From Theocolax elegans (taxonomy: Eukaryota > Arthropoda > Insecta > Hymenoptera > Cerocephalidae), in contig CM047429.1 of assembly GCA_026168455.1 (NCBI GenBank), forward strand, positions 53,947,027 to 54,011,026: 64,000 bases of DNA, given 5' to 3'. The translations under genes and the position numbers were made by a program. Every line of letters starts with the position of its first letter. Position 1 is the stretch's first letter. The notes under the pieces were generated by a model. That model was not told the DNA's origin, did no database searches, and saw only the letters and a program-made list of their open reading frames with translations. This document shows positions 35,632 through 49,933 of this stretch, one piece after another.

Positions 35632-37579
35632 TTACTTGTCTAGACGACATAGTGGATTATCTTGAACCATTTGCAAATCAACTTTCGGTCCAACTAGATC
35701 TCTTATGTTATTTAATCCATACTTAATCATTGTAGGCCTATTAAAAAAATAATAATAATGATTATTACAAATTAAAACAAATGTATTATTGTAATAATAT
35801 GATATCAGTTTAGTAACCTTTCAAGCGATAAACCCCAAGCAATGACATTGACAGTTTCCGGTAAGCCCATAGGCAGTAGCATTTCTGGTCTGAAAATGCC
35901 ACTGTTTCCTATTTCAATCCACTTTTGTAAACCCTCATGAAAACAGAAAATTTCCATACTTGGTTCAGTGTATGGATTATAAGCTGGTTTGAACTCAAGC
36001 TGTGTAATACCAAGTTTACTAAAGAATTCATAAAGAACTCCAATCAAATCACCTAATGTAAGATTATAGTCGGCAATCACACCTTCAACTTGGTGAAATT
36101 CAGCCAAATGTGTAGCATCTAAAGTCTCATTTCTGAATACTTTATCAATACTGAAGTATCTAATTGGTTGGAATTTTCCCTGAAATGAAATAAACAATGT
36201 CACTACAATCATGATTCAAAAAATTATCCATTATTAACAAATATACATACTTTTTGCATTAATTTGTACAGCATACGTGCACTTACAGCTGTTGTATGTG
36301 TTCTTAATAAATTCTTCTGGGCTTCTTCAATTTTCCAATCATATTTGTATCCTTGAGAGCCATATCCTCCTTCACTGTGAACCTTTTTTACCTTCTCTAA
36401 GTAATCTTGAGGAAAGGATGTGCTTATTGCTGGATCTACAATAAATCAATTTAATTTTTTAAATGTACAGTACATGTATAAAAAATTAAGTTCCAAATTT
36501 TTGCATTAAAAATGATGACATTGTACCTGATATAAAAAAAGTATCATGAGCATCTCTTGCAGGATGCTGTTGAGGTTGGAATAATGAATCAAAATTCCAA
36601 AATGAATTTTCTACATAATTATTAGTTGGCATTTCTTGAAAACCCATTTCAAGAAAAATTTTTCTAAATTCAGATCTGACTTTCATTAATGGATGTAGAT
36701 GTCCAACGTCCAGTGGCGTACCAAGGGCATCCAAATTTATAGGTTTAAATTTTTTTTGTTTCCATGCGTCATTAATTAACAGATCAGAAGTCAAATCAGT
36801 TTCTGCCTTTTCAATTTTTGTTGAAAAATTTATACCTTTTTGAAGCACCATTGTTTTAATAATGCTAATTGTTAAAAAATAATTAAACATATATATTTAA
36901 TAAACATATATATAAATTTTGTATGTATTAGTAAAGTACTTACTTTTCTTTAATTAACTTCCTTTTTTTGTATTCTGTTTTTAAATTTTCAGTTAATGTT
37001 TCCAATTCTTTTATATTTGTCTGAATTACATCAGTAATAGAAGGCACTTTTCTCTTAATGTATATATCATTTTCTACTTTAACTAACTCAATCCAAGCTA
37101 AAGCGAGAGCTTTGGATATCCCAACTTTGGCGAAAGGAACTTTAGCTAAAATATCTGCTTGTTTAACTCCATTGGAGTCTGCAGGTATTGCATTATACAC
37201 AGCAGCTTCGTGACTACCATATCTCACCACATGTTCACCTTCTTCTGTTAAAACCCATTCGTTACGACTATTCTGGTCTACTTGCAACAGCTGGATGGAA
37301 AATAATTCAATTTAAATTATACAACAAATATATTCAAGAATATTAAAAAATTCTTTTAAATCACTTTATTGTTACATCACTAATTAACATTAAAAAAGAT
37401 TTATCGGAATTTTATCAATTAACAACAGGTAAATAACTTACATTCTCAAAAGCTTCCAAGCTTTTAATAGCACCAATTACTTTTTGATGTTCAACATCAA
37501 AATTTTTAGCTAAATCAAACGAGTCAACCTTGTCATATTTCGACAGGTAATCCAATATTTTTTGCATTAATTCTGTCAT
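35632..37579 (-). CDS. FARSA: Phenylalanine--tRNA ligase alpha subunit, cytosolic
   Basis: Catalytic subunit of the cytosolic alpha2beta2 enzyme that joins phenylalanine to tRNA-Phe using ATP. Six exons on the minus strand: 37579-37442, 37290-36944, 36864-36527, 36435-36251, 36179-35818 and 35737-35632. All have GT/AG borders and matching phases, giving 491 aa against about 508 in human. The N-terminal winged-helix region starts [12 protein letters not shown]. The class II core includes [19 protein letters not shown] (motif 1), the loop [17 protein letters not shown], motif 2 around residues 352-367 ([15 protein letters not shown]), [15 protein letters not shown] and motif 3 GLSLERP. The end is NPLCRLDK. 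All key segments are intact. It is head-to-head with GCC2 (872 bp apart). Confidence 0.96.
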
Positions 37580-38451
37580 TGTTAATCAATTATTCTGCCG
37601 AAATTTCGAGCACGATATGAATATCACAAACCACGTGTTCTTACTATAACTATTGCCGGGTGATGTAACAATATTTTCTTTTTACACTTCCCATACGTCA
37701 ATGGTTTCTTGAATGTTCATCAAACTAATAAAATAATAAACATTATACACTTTAAACACAATTAAAAATACTTAACAAAAATGAATTGTTTTACCTGTTT
37801 GTCAGTTTCGAATTGATCTTGACAATTATTTTAAAATTGCAGCAGTGTTTATCGTCGCTCCTTACATTTGTTACTGCTACATATGCGGTACCTACTACCT
37901 ATATGTCATATACTATATACTCGAATGCTATCAACAATCTCAATTCTCAATTACATTATTGGAATTTGGGATATAAATACCGAGAACTACAGGAATTTAG
38001 ATATACAGACGTAATATACACCGACACTAAAAAAGTCAACACAATTTTCTTAGAATGAGAGATAAATTTCAACTTAAGAATAATACAATTTTAATTCTAA
38101 TAATATATAGGTATAATACGGTTATGAATTATATTATACGTTAAAAACTTGGAAATTAAATTGATCAACTGTAACATAATGTTATTTTATTCCATTTTAT
38201 ATACTATATTTTTTTACACATCATGTGCAAAGTCAGATAGCTCTTTCGCCCTCTCTGGTGCGTTTTGCGAACTGTCATTTCGATAAAATAATCGCTAATA
38301 AAACATTCCACATTACGCATAAATAAGTTTTTATTAGTTCAATTTTTACACTTTATATACATAGCTTGTAAAAGTTAATAGAAAATTAGTTTTAATAGTA
38401 TCTTTTTAAAAATACAAATGGTCAGTTTTCCTAACCAACAAAAAAGTGACA
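37580..38451. promoter_or_regulatory. Shared upstream region of FARSA and GCC2
   Basis: 872 bp between two divergent start codons, so it must hold both promoters and 5' UTRs. A GC-richer patch lies at about 38220-38290 upstream of GCC2. A 90-codon plus-strand frame at 37786-38058 has no recognisable similarity and is probably chance. Confidence 0.5.
37632..37637 (-). promoter_or_regulatory. E-box CACGTG upstream of FARSA
   Basis: Perfect palindromic E-box 53 bp upstream of the FARSA start codon. CACGTG binds Myc/Max and related bHLH-ZIP factors, and translation genes are known Myc targets. Use here is inference. Confidence 0.35.
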
Positions 38452-41400
38452 ATGGAAGAATCAGTTTTGATGTCGACTTCTGCAATTCAAAATGAAGTAT
38501 GTAATTCAATTGCATACTGCGGGCGTAAATATTACATAAACATATTTAATAATAAATTGTTATAATTGATTGTCATTTATTTATTTTAGGAATCGTCAAT
38601 TTCAAGTTTTAATGAGAACACAGTAGATGTGACTAATGAAAATAAAAACAATGACAGTGGAAAAACTATTAACGATGAAGCTGGTAATACCATTGAGGAT
38701 CGATATAATAAAGTATGACAAATAATTGTTCATTTAAGTACTGAATACTTATGATTATAAGCTTTTTTTATTAAAATATTTCAAATTTTAGCTGCGAGGA
38801 TTTGCTGTTAAACTTAAGAAAAAAGTATCTGACTTGACTGAACAAACCAAAACATTGGAAACAGAAAATCAAAAACTTAGCAATGAAAAAGAAGAAATTC
38901 AAAACAAAATACTTCGTATGTCAGATAGTGCCAAAAAGTTACAGGTATTTGTTTTAACTATTATAAAGTAACAGTAATATTTACTGTGTACATAAATTAT
39001 TATTTATTATTTATTGATGTCAAAAATATCTTTCTATAGACAATTCAATCCCAGTATGATAAGCTGCAAGATGATATGGAATTAGTGAAAAATGAAAATA
39101 AAAGACTGATCAAAAGACTAGAAACTCTTGTTCTAGAAAATGATTCTTTTAAAGATAGTGTAATGAAGGAGAAGAAAGAAGTAACTCAATTGATTGCTAA
39201 GGTGTCTTCTCTTACAGAAGAAAAATTAAAATTAGAAAATACATGTGAACAATTAGATAAAAAAGTCAAAGATTTAAACAATGAAATTAAAGCTGAATTA
39301 ATGGTTCGTCAGCACAAAACGAAAGAATGTGATGATTTGAAAAATGCTTTGGAAGCTGAAATAAGGGCACATAAATCTACTAAAACACGTTTAGATGACA
39401 TGAAATATGATCGTACGAGTAACAATGTTTTATCTTTGGAAGTAGCTAACTATGAGGTATTTTATTATTTTTATTGTATTTTATTACATGTTATTTAATA
39501 GATAATTTTACAAAATTATAATTTTTTTTCTCTTGTAGAAAAGTATAGAAACTATAAAAACAAAACTTGATGAAGAAACAAATGAACGATTAAACTTAGA
39601 AGCAACAATGAACCAACATTTGGAAACTATTGAAGTTTTAAAAGCTCGAGTTACTGAATTGCAAGATTCTTGTTTAACTAAAGCCAATCGCATAACTACT
39701 CTAGAAGAAAAAAATCAGATTTTAGAATCTGATGCTCGTGAAGCAAAGTTAGAAGCTTCTAAAGCTGTACAAGAAAAAGAATCTTTTGCTCGAGACTGTA
39801 GGCGTTTAGAAACATCTAAAAAAGATTTAGAATCAAAAGTTCAATTACTAACAGGTGAAATGGCTAAATTGGAAGAAGAGAATAGGTTAATATTGAAATT
39901 TTGTAGTTAACATTTTAATGCATTATTTGCTTATATTTTATAAAAATTTTTTTTTAGATCGCGCATTAAAGCATTCCAAAGTCATGTTGATGATTTGAAA
40001 CGAGAAACATTAAAATTAAATCTAGCACTTGAAAATAGTAAACGCGAGACAGGTACTCTACAAGAAGAATTTGAAAATTATAAATTACGTGCACAAAGTG
40101 TTCTTCTTAGAGCAAAAACTGTTCCTACTAATGAGTATGAAGAAGAGGTTGAACATTGCAAACGGCAAATTACTTTACTGACTGATAAATGTGAAAGTTA
40201 TAAAGAAAGAACAGAATCTTTGATGAGAGAAATTATTTTACTGAAAGATGAAAGAAGTCGTGCTACTGCTTCTGAAGAAGAATTAGTATCAAAACTGACA
40301 ATGCTGAGACAAGATTCACTGGCTTTAATGGAAAAATATAAGAATCAGGAAAGTGAAATGCAAAGGTTACAGCTCAATCATGAAAAAGCAATTGATAAAC
40401 TAAGATATTATGAGGTATATTAATAAAATAATAATTAATTTAATTTTTAATACATTAAAAAACAACGTCAGCGAATAAATTAATCAGATTTTTTATTTGT
40501 TAGGAAGAAATAAATAATCTTAAAAAGAGACAAGAAGAGGAGATTCGAAATGTAAAACTAGAATTTACACTCAGTTCTGCAATAAATACACAATTACTGC
40601 CTTCGGAAATACCACCTGCAACAGTACCAGAGTCAACTCCACCCCTTATTGAACGAGAAGAATGCGAGGTCTGTAGTAAATCAACTTATTTGTTGTATTT
40701 ATTGTATACTAATATCAAATTTAATATATTTTATAAATATTTATTCAGGGATCGGAAAGTATAGAATCTTTACAGCAAGTAACAAAAAATGTTGAAACTA
40801 GTCAAATCAGGACTTTATCGCAAGATCCACCTATAACAACAATAACACCCTTAGATCAACTATTAGAATTTCCTTTTGATGAGCATGAAGTTGTATCTAG
40901 GATACCTGCAGATAGTCCTGAAGTTGCAGTTTACAAAAATCGTCTAAAACATTTAACAGAGCTTTTAGCAGATGCAGAGAGAGATATAGCAAAACTTACC
41001 CAACTCAATCAGTTATTAAAAGAAGATATTCGCAGACAAAAACGATACGTTGAAAGAGAGAAAGAAGCCATCAATTTTGAGTACCTGAAAAATGTTGTTT
41101 TTAAGGTAAATTAACTTAAATTTTATTTTAATCTAAAAAGAAAATATTTTAATATGTTTTATTATAATATTTAATTTTTTATTGCAGTTTGTAACTTTAG
41201 AGAATCGAGATGAACGCAGCAGATTAGTCCCAGTATTGGATACTATTCTTAAATTAAGTCCAGCAGAAACACATAAACTTAATGAAATTGTGTCAACTAC
41301 AGGTGGAGGTAGGTGTTAATATTACAATATTTTCAAGAGCTACATCTTCATTTTAAAATAATCAATTTTTATGCTAATTATACGAGAAAAAACAAAATTT

Positions 41401-41548
41401 GTTTATTCAGTAAATTGCAATATGTTAAAAAATAAAAATATTTTAAAATGAAGATTGATTTTTAAATTAATTAGAAAAATTTAAAGTTTTATATTTTCAA
41501 TTAGTGTCAAACAAAAGGAGTTGGATACCTGGATGGAGTGCAAGTTAA
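38452..41548 (+). CDS. GCC2: GRIP and coiled-coil domain protein 2 (golgin GCC185)
   Basis: Peripheral trans-Golgi golgin that tethers endosome-derived vesicles; GRIP domains bind Arl/Rab GTPases. Exons: 38452-38496, 38590-38712, 38792-38944, 39040-39456, 39539-39885, 39958-40414, 40504-40668, 40749-41105, 41188-41308 and 41505-41548, all in phase, giving 742 aa. The first 50 residues are polar. Residues about 56-540 are almost continuous coiled coil, with the early KLRGFAVKLKKKV box. A Pro-rich linker precedes LDQLLEFP and the final coil. The GRIP domain is at about 675-725: FEYLKNVVFKFV, with the conserved Tyr, then LVPVLDTILKLSPAE. The tail is SWIPGWSAS. It is much shorter than human GCC2 (about 1,680 aa), mostly in coil length. 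The C-terminal block matches GCC2 better than GCC1 or golgin-97. Confidence 0.9.
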
Positions 41549-44440
41549 TCAATACTAAAAGTTGCTTTAAATACTTTTTACCTAATTATAAATATAAGAA
41601 AACGGGAAATTTGACTGTTGTTATATTAATTTTTTCTCTTGTATACATATTTATATTTAGATATTTTGGCATACGCCTCTTTGTGTGCCTGAATTTAATG
41701 AAGATATACCTTTCTTAATCAAACAATGAAACGACATACTGTGAAGCATTCGCAATTCTCGATATCACGACAATGTCGAGTGCTCAAACCTGTTACATTT
41801 CGTTAATTAGTAATAGATTTTATTACAATAGGGATCCGTCACTCTTTTTAATATTTTTTTAAAATGAAAGATTATGACGATAAAAAAATTTAGTGAATAG
41901 TTTTTTTTAATTATTCGTATTTTTTGTTAAATTAATTGTTTTATTTACTTTGAAAACGAATCTATATTTGAATTGATGGTACGCGATTAAGTGACGTAGA
42001 TATTATCTAAATTTCATCTGGTGAGCTGTGTAAAGTACAATGATCACCTTTAGTCTATTGGGATAAAAGAATTTTGCTTTGCGATTATTTTCTTTAATGG
42101 GATGTCGAATCCAAGTTACAGGCATCTATACCATTTCAACATAATAATTGTGTTGGAAATATTGAGTTAAAAATCTAAGAAAAATCATAAGTGTAGTTTA
42201 AATAAAAAACGAAGGCATGTCGTTTTGATTTTTTTAAGAAAAAATAAATTTGTGAATAATAATTAAATAAACAATTTTCGGTCGGTAATTATTGGTCTAA
42301 AAAAAGCATGAATTCTCGACGCAAAAATTAGAATTAAATTACAGATTTAAAAATCTGAAAAAATTTGAGTAATAGTGTTTAAAACATGCCTAACAACATG
42401 GCGTTTAGGATTTTTTAAAAATTTATTATTTTGTTTATAAAAAAATATTAAAATGATAATTTTCTGAGAAGTATTCAAAGAGTTAAAATTGTATAAGTAG
42501 CAAAAAAGTATCAATCAATCTAAAAAAATTCATTTTTGAATTTCATTTAGTATAAATATTGTTTTGCACCTAAATGTAAAAATGCAACAACAACTGCATG
42601 TATTTGTAATACATACCAAATTTAATTAACGAGATGTGAACCCAAAAAGCGGAAAAAAAATTTATTTTCTATTAAACGAGTTCTGTAACAATGTTGTGTT
42701 TCCTTTGAAGATATTCTGTGAATTGTTTCAAATTTTTTTATTGATAAATCAGCTAATTTTTGGGCAGCAGTGAATAATTGTTTTATAGTTATATACTACC
42801 GACCAAAAAAGGTTATTTATGTATAATTAATTAATAATTAATTATTTCGTAAAAATCTCTCTGTCACTCTATTCTTTTTGTTTTGAATAGTATTTTTGAT
42901 CTTTTTCAGATTTTTCTTATAATTAGGTTTCATAATTTATGGGATTTAACGTCACAATATTTTATGAAATGAACCATTTTATTTTCAGATTATCTACCTC
43001 ACCTAACCACGTAATATTGATTTGAATGAGATGTTGATTCTAAGGCAATTTAAATATTTAATAATTAAATATATAATTAACAATATATTAAACTCTTCAG
43101 TTATTTGAAAAACTTTACATTTATATTATTATTTTTAATAATTTTTATCTATATAGCAAGTGATATTTCCCTATTTTGCATTTTTGCAAAATTCTGTGAA
43201 TATAGCGCCAGTATAAGTCGGTTACGTTACGTATAAAGTACATTTTATCGCTATTATATTTTATTATTTATGGCTTTAATAATAAAACGAATAAAACATT
43301 TTAAAATAAAGTTCTTAATATCAATCCCAATTGTTTTTCCTACTCCTTGATTAGTAAAAGTTCAGATTTGCGTTTCAACGTTTTTACTGCTTATCATACG
43401 TGATAAGTGATTCTATGACACAATTGATCACGGAGAATGATTGCATGTTGTTACTTTGTAGGAGACCACCAAAAACTAAATAAAGCAAGTATTTTAAATT
43501 CGATTTAAACGGCGAGTCGGTACAATTAAATTTAACGGTAATAAAATTTTTTGGCATAAACACCTGTTTCGAGGTTTATATCACTATGTACATAATTCGA
43601 CGTTCATGCCAGAAACCTTTTTTTATCTCGCGATTTATCTCAGTCGTATTGCGACAGAATATTATGGATATACAACAATAATTTTTTCGATCGTTCTAAA
43701 TATTCGACAAACATGCGATGTAATATATAATGTATCCAGTATTCGTAAAAAATTACATACCAATACAAAATAAATTAAACTTTCACTCTTAAATTAAATC
43801 ACCTTATTTAATAATAAAATTAATAATGTCGACGTCTAAGACTTTGACAGTTGCAAAATATTAAAAAATTAATTTGTGAGTGTAACATCAAAATTCTAAG
43901 TTATTTCTTTTTTTCAATAAAATATATATTTATTTCGAATTTATAAATGTAAAATGGTAATCTTGAGTTGGAATGCTTGAAGATATAAATAATATCTTTT
44001 AAGTTTAAGTATAGATAGCCGGATATAACCGGATAAAAAAAACTTAATTACTAATTTTGGTAAAAGCATATGCACGTAATATAAATCATACCTATGGGAA
44101 ATAACATTTACATAAAAAAAACATAATATAATTTATGGTAGTAGACGTATCTTGGTAAACTACAGTAAAATATTTCTAAGTTATAGTTTTCTTTGGGATA
44201 GAAAAGTGATCGAAACGATTGAAAATAAAAACAAAAACGCACCTTTAGAAATATGTGGATTGTTTTTATATTATAATATGTAGTATACATAAAAGAGGTA
44301 GAATGGTATGTGCACCTAGAATAATAAATTAATAATGCGCATAAAAGTTTCTGTTGAATACATAAAAAAAAAGAGTGAATAGTTAAATGGTATATAAAAG
44401 TAAAATCTATACAATCGCGCATATACATAAGTATCCTTGA
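41549..44440. other. Intergenic AT-rich DNA with an old MITE copy
   Basis: Between the GCC2 stop and the upstream region of the glutamate carrier. Apart from the element at 42099-42470 nothing was recognised. Frames on the minus strand at 44108-44513 are hydrophobic, AT-driven and without family resemblance. Confidence 0.5.
42099..42470 (+). mobile_element. Diverged copy of the GGGATGTCG MITE
   Basis: Begins GGGATGTCG and follows, in the same order with many differences, the sequence at 25800-26160 and the reverse complement of 50714-51093. Recognisable blocks are CATGTCGTTTTGATTTTTTT, GGTCGGTAATTATTGGTCT and the GATAATTTTCTG right side. The right terminus is no longer recognisable, so this is an older copy than the others. 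Confidence 0.7.
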
Positions 44441-44810
44441 AATATTCGGGCCGTACCACTATACAACAGCTGAGTAGCTCGGCTGCTCGGCACGCGCAAA
44501 CGCAATGTGACAAAATAGTCTTATTCTCCTCTTTCAGTAGTCTATCGGACTCTACGGATACTATACGCGTATGTTCGAGTGCTCCGGGAGACGAAAAATC
44601 CCAGCTCGTCCTCTCTCCTCCCTAACCTACTGTACGTATATTAATATAAATTGACTACGTTAATTTATTCGCTTACGCGATTCACACGGGTATCGATGTT
44701 GTTTACCCGTGAGAGGATCGGTTTATTCTATATTTAGACTGATAAGTCGAAATTTTAACTCAACTTTTTTAGAACGAAAAGTCCCTTCACTTATATTCAT
44801 TTTATTCAAA
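44441..44810 (+). promoter_or_regulatory. Upstream region of the glutamate carrier gene
   Basis: A GC-richer patch (44447-44630) followed by the 5' leader up to the start codon at 44811. It contains the inverted repeat CACGGGTA (44685-44692), 11-base spacer, TACCCGTG (44704-44711). No TATA box or start site could be assigned. Confidence 0.4.
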
Positions 44811-47140
44811 ATGTCGCAGCAACAAACGGCTGAACAGTTCAAGTGGGTATTCAAACGTTAACGTATGGATTTCATTTTAATATTTAGTTTACATATGGAT
44901 TAATCGTATTTATTTGTTCGGATTGCTCTTTCTCTTTTAAGATTGGTACCCAAGATTATAAATGGCGGTATCGCTGGTATTATCGGAGTCTCCGTGGTTT
45001 TTCCATTGGACTTGGTCAAAACGCGACTGCAAAATCAAGTGATTGGCCCTAATGGAGAAAGAATGTATGCCTCGATGTAAGTTTTAATAGAGCTTTCATT
45101 TACATTATTATCACAACAATCATTCTCTCAAATTGTATACTTTACTGGTTTACTTGACTAATTTATTTGAAAATGTTTATAAATAGTTGCTTTCCTCTAT
45201 CTATATCATTTTAAATATCACTGGCTAAACTCAAGTGAATAATTTATTTAAATTAAACTATTAATTTTAGCTTTGTTACATTACTATGTCACTATAGGTT
45301 TTGAAATATTAATTATCTGTGTAATTAGAGTTGGCAAAATTTAAAATAAACCTTATATGTATATATACATTTTATTATTGTTATTATTATTGTTGTTATT
45401 GTTTTTACATTATAATACAATGATTTAATTCTAGGTTTGATTGTTTTAAACGAACATACAAAGCTGAAGGTTATTTAGGGATGTACAAGGGCTCTGCTGT
45501 AAATATTTTATTAATTACGCCTGAAAAAGCCATTAAATTAACTGCCAATGACACATTTAGACATTATTTATCTACTGGTCCTGGGTAAGTTTAAATTATA
45601 TTTTTTATGAGTTACATATTTATATGTTTATATATTTAGTTATAAAACTTATTTTATTTATTTAAATTTAAACATGTAAATTTTATTTTATGAAGAATTA
45701 TTATTTATTATTTGAAATTCCTGAGTTATAATTGTTTATATAATATCTATAATGTATAAAACATTCAATTTATTTAATTATCTTGTTTTCTATTAAGTGA
45801 GCCTTTGCCCTTGTTTCGAGAGATGATAGCTGGTGGTTCTGCCGGAGCTTGTCAAATAATAGTTACTACGCCAATGGAATTGTTAAAAATTCAGATGCAA
45901 GATGCTGGTAGAGTAGCAGCTGCAGCAGCAGCCAAAGCAAAGGGTAATTGCTGATCAACAAATGTTTTCTTTATATTTTATTTAAAAATGTAAAAATGTT
46001 CATTTTTATTTTTCTATCTTTCCAGCTGGTGAAGGACCACCACCAAAGAAAGCATCTGCTCTTGCATTAACGCGCGAACTTTTGAAAAAACGAGGAATTC
46101 TAGGACTATATCAGGGCACAGGAGCAACTGGTCTTAGAGATATTACATTTTCTGTTATCTATTTTCCATTATTCGCTAGACTGAATGACCTTGGACCAAA
46201 ACGTTCTGATGGTTCTTGTAAGTAATATTTTTAACATTTCAAATATTATATTACATACAATTATTTAGTCATTTTTCTTTTTACATAAATAATTGTTATT
46301 ATAAATTATTATTTGCAGCTGTATTTTGGTGCTCATTCTTATCTGGTTGTGCTGCTGGTTCCACAGCTGCCTTAGCAGTGAATCCATTTGATGTAGTTAA
46401 AACAAGACTCCAGGCAATCAATAAAGCGCCTGGTGAGCCAACGTACGACGGAGTCATGGATTGCATTGGGTAAAAATGACTTATTTGAAATCAATTGACA
46501 TACATATTATTTTTATGTAATACCACTTTTACATAACGTATATTTGATTGATTACATTAAAAAATGAGAGCATTGATTTTAAACGTAATATAAAATATAA
46601 AATAGTAATTTTTAATATTTATTTATAATAGATAAATAGTTAAATTCTCTACAATTTAAATAAAAGGAAATAAACTTTAAAATTAAATTATACTTACTCT
46701 GGCTTATTATTTAAATAATAATAATGATGTAACTGATGATTTCTAATTTTTAATTCTCTACATAGAAGTTTCTCGATTATAAAATTTGAAATAAATTACA
46801 GGCATTATAAGTTAAATAATTTAATCTATTGTTTTAAGGTACCAGTAAACAAAAATGTTCTTTAATTTATAAATACTGACTGGGGAACTCTCACAAAAAA
46901 AATTCATTTTACTTACATTAGCAAGCAATTATTTTATGTTTTGAAAACAAAAATGATATTCACATAGAATTATATATTAAAATATTAATATTTGTTTTTA
47001 GGAAAACATTGAAAAATGAAGGTCCAACGGCATTTTTTAAAGGTGGTGCATGCAGAATGATTGTAATCGCACCGTTATTTGGAATTGCACAAACCGTCTA
47101 CTACCTCGGAGTCGCTGAGAAACTCTTAGGCCTCCAATAA
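44811..47140 (+). CDS. SLC25A22: Mitochondrial glutamate carrier (SLC25A22/18 type)
   Basis: Inner-membrane carrier that brings glutamate with a proton into mitochondria. Exons: 44811-44842, 44942-45076, 45435-45584, 45798-45943, 46026-46217, 46319-46469 and 47002-47140; all junctions are GT/AG and in phase, giving 314 aa (human 323). It has the three repeats of the family, each with its signature after an odd helix: [10 protein letters not shown] (residue 32 on), [10 protein letters not shown] (131 on) and [10 protein letters not shown] (241 on). PMELLKIQ in repeat 2 and the Ala-rich loop after it are typical of glutamate carriers rather than aspartate/glutamate exchangers. There is no N-terminal EF-hand extension. 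Insects may have several paralogs, so the symbol marks the subfamily. Confidence 0.92.
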
Positions 47141-47406
47141 AATAACGAGAAATGCTGAAATTATTAAGTTTAACTGTGGGCACACATAAAGCGCCTATCA
47201 ACCGAGCGTGCACGCGTCCAATAGTCAATTGCTCGATAAAAACGACAATAATAATGTTACTACATAATCCTAAAGGAATTCACTGAATTATGTATATCAT
47301 ATAAAAATTACTTTAGTTGTACAAAGAGAAAGTAAGCGAATGGTACCTGGTTAAAGAAAGTTAAGTTGCAACTACAACTCGAAAGCACGTACATCAAGTT
47401 ACTGCA

Positions 47407-47412
47407 ATAAAT
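47407..47412 (+). terminator. Candidate polyadenylation signal, glutamate carrier
   Basis: AATAAATAAATAA cluster 267 bp after the stop codon. Later signals exist. Confidence 0.4.
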
Positions 47413-48418
47413 AAATAATTTATACATGCATGAAAATTTATTAACTCTGAGCTTGGTACGTCATAATTATTTGTGAATTTTTAGTGTCTTTTCTGCGTTT
47501 TGACTGTCGCCTCTCAGTTCTTCCTCTATAACTGCTAAGAGCGACTTTATGACCTATTGCACACGTATTATCATTGTTAAATAAAATGCCGTTCTATTGT
47601 CTTCTTTATTGTCGTCTTATTGTTACTGGAATGTATCCAGCGGTGTTGATGTGTACATATATATACTCTGTGAAACCGTTGACAAACGTCATGTAATGAC
47701 GGTTATATTGTATCAAACGCTGCGCGTTGTTGAATGTATTTTACTCCGAACATATCTCTGATCTTTGTATTTCGTTTAGTTTGTAATCATTTACAGTATA
47801 CCATAAAGCGTTGACTATGTAATATTTTTATGTTATATAAGCAATTATCATGAATTATTATTATTATATTTATATATTATTATGAACAAGCTTGCAGTAT
47901 ATACAAACGAACAAGAAAATATGATGTTTAAGCATTTTGTATTAGTTCCTATATTTTACATGATTTTTATTAATTATTATTATTATTACATTGTTGTTGT
48001 TAATTTTGTTATAATTGCATTATGTACAAAGAAATAACATTCCACCAAGAGTATTGTGTTTTTAATCAATTGGACAACAACAAACAGATTTATAATGGTA
48101 TATGGAGGGCAAAACACTAGGTATCTTTTTTCAACAGTTTTAAAATTTTTCGTTTTCAAATATATGTGACATATAATACAGACCCTAATGTTAAGACTCT
48201 ACATCCAGTTTCAAACGATGGAAATACTAAAGCGGAGAAACTTACGTGCTATAATACACGATGCACAACAATAAAGACTAACCGCGTTTCAATTAATACA
48301 ATAAAACTGCATCTCTTTGCGCGTGCATTAAAAATAATGTGGCTTCATTTTCAAATTGTAGAGACGCTGGAAACGCGATATAATACGGGAATGTTTTAGC
48401 GCGACGCGCGCGCGCTTA

Positions 48419-48424
48419 TTTATT
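48419..48424 (-). terminator. Candidate polyadenylation signal, V-ATPase E
   Basis: AATAAA on the minus strand begins four bases after the TAA stop codon and is followed by a CG-rich stretch. If used, the 3' UTR would be unusually short. Confidence 0.3.
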
Positions 48425-48427
48425 AAT

Positions 48428-49933
<1,506 letters not shown>

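Larger units (their letters stand above)
47141..48427. other. Tail-to-tail 3' regions of the carrier and V-ATPase E genes
   Basis: Holds the 3' UTR of the carrier (AATAAA at 47407-47412 and later) and that of the V-ATPase gene. A plus-strand 77-codon frame at 48166 is unrecognised. A CG-rich run GCGACGCGCGCGCGC lies at 48400-48415. Confidence 0.55.

Noticed and set aside
37786..38058. 90-codon plus-strand frame between FARSA and GCC2
   Set aside because: No family resemblance, composition-driven residues, and it sits in a divergent promoter; probably chance.
44108..44513. Two hydrophobic minus-strand frames upstream of the glutamate carrier
   Set aside because: Phe/Tyr/Ile-rich composition expected from AT-rich DNA; overlapping each other and the carrier promoter, no motif.
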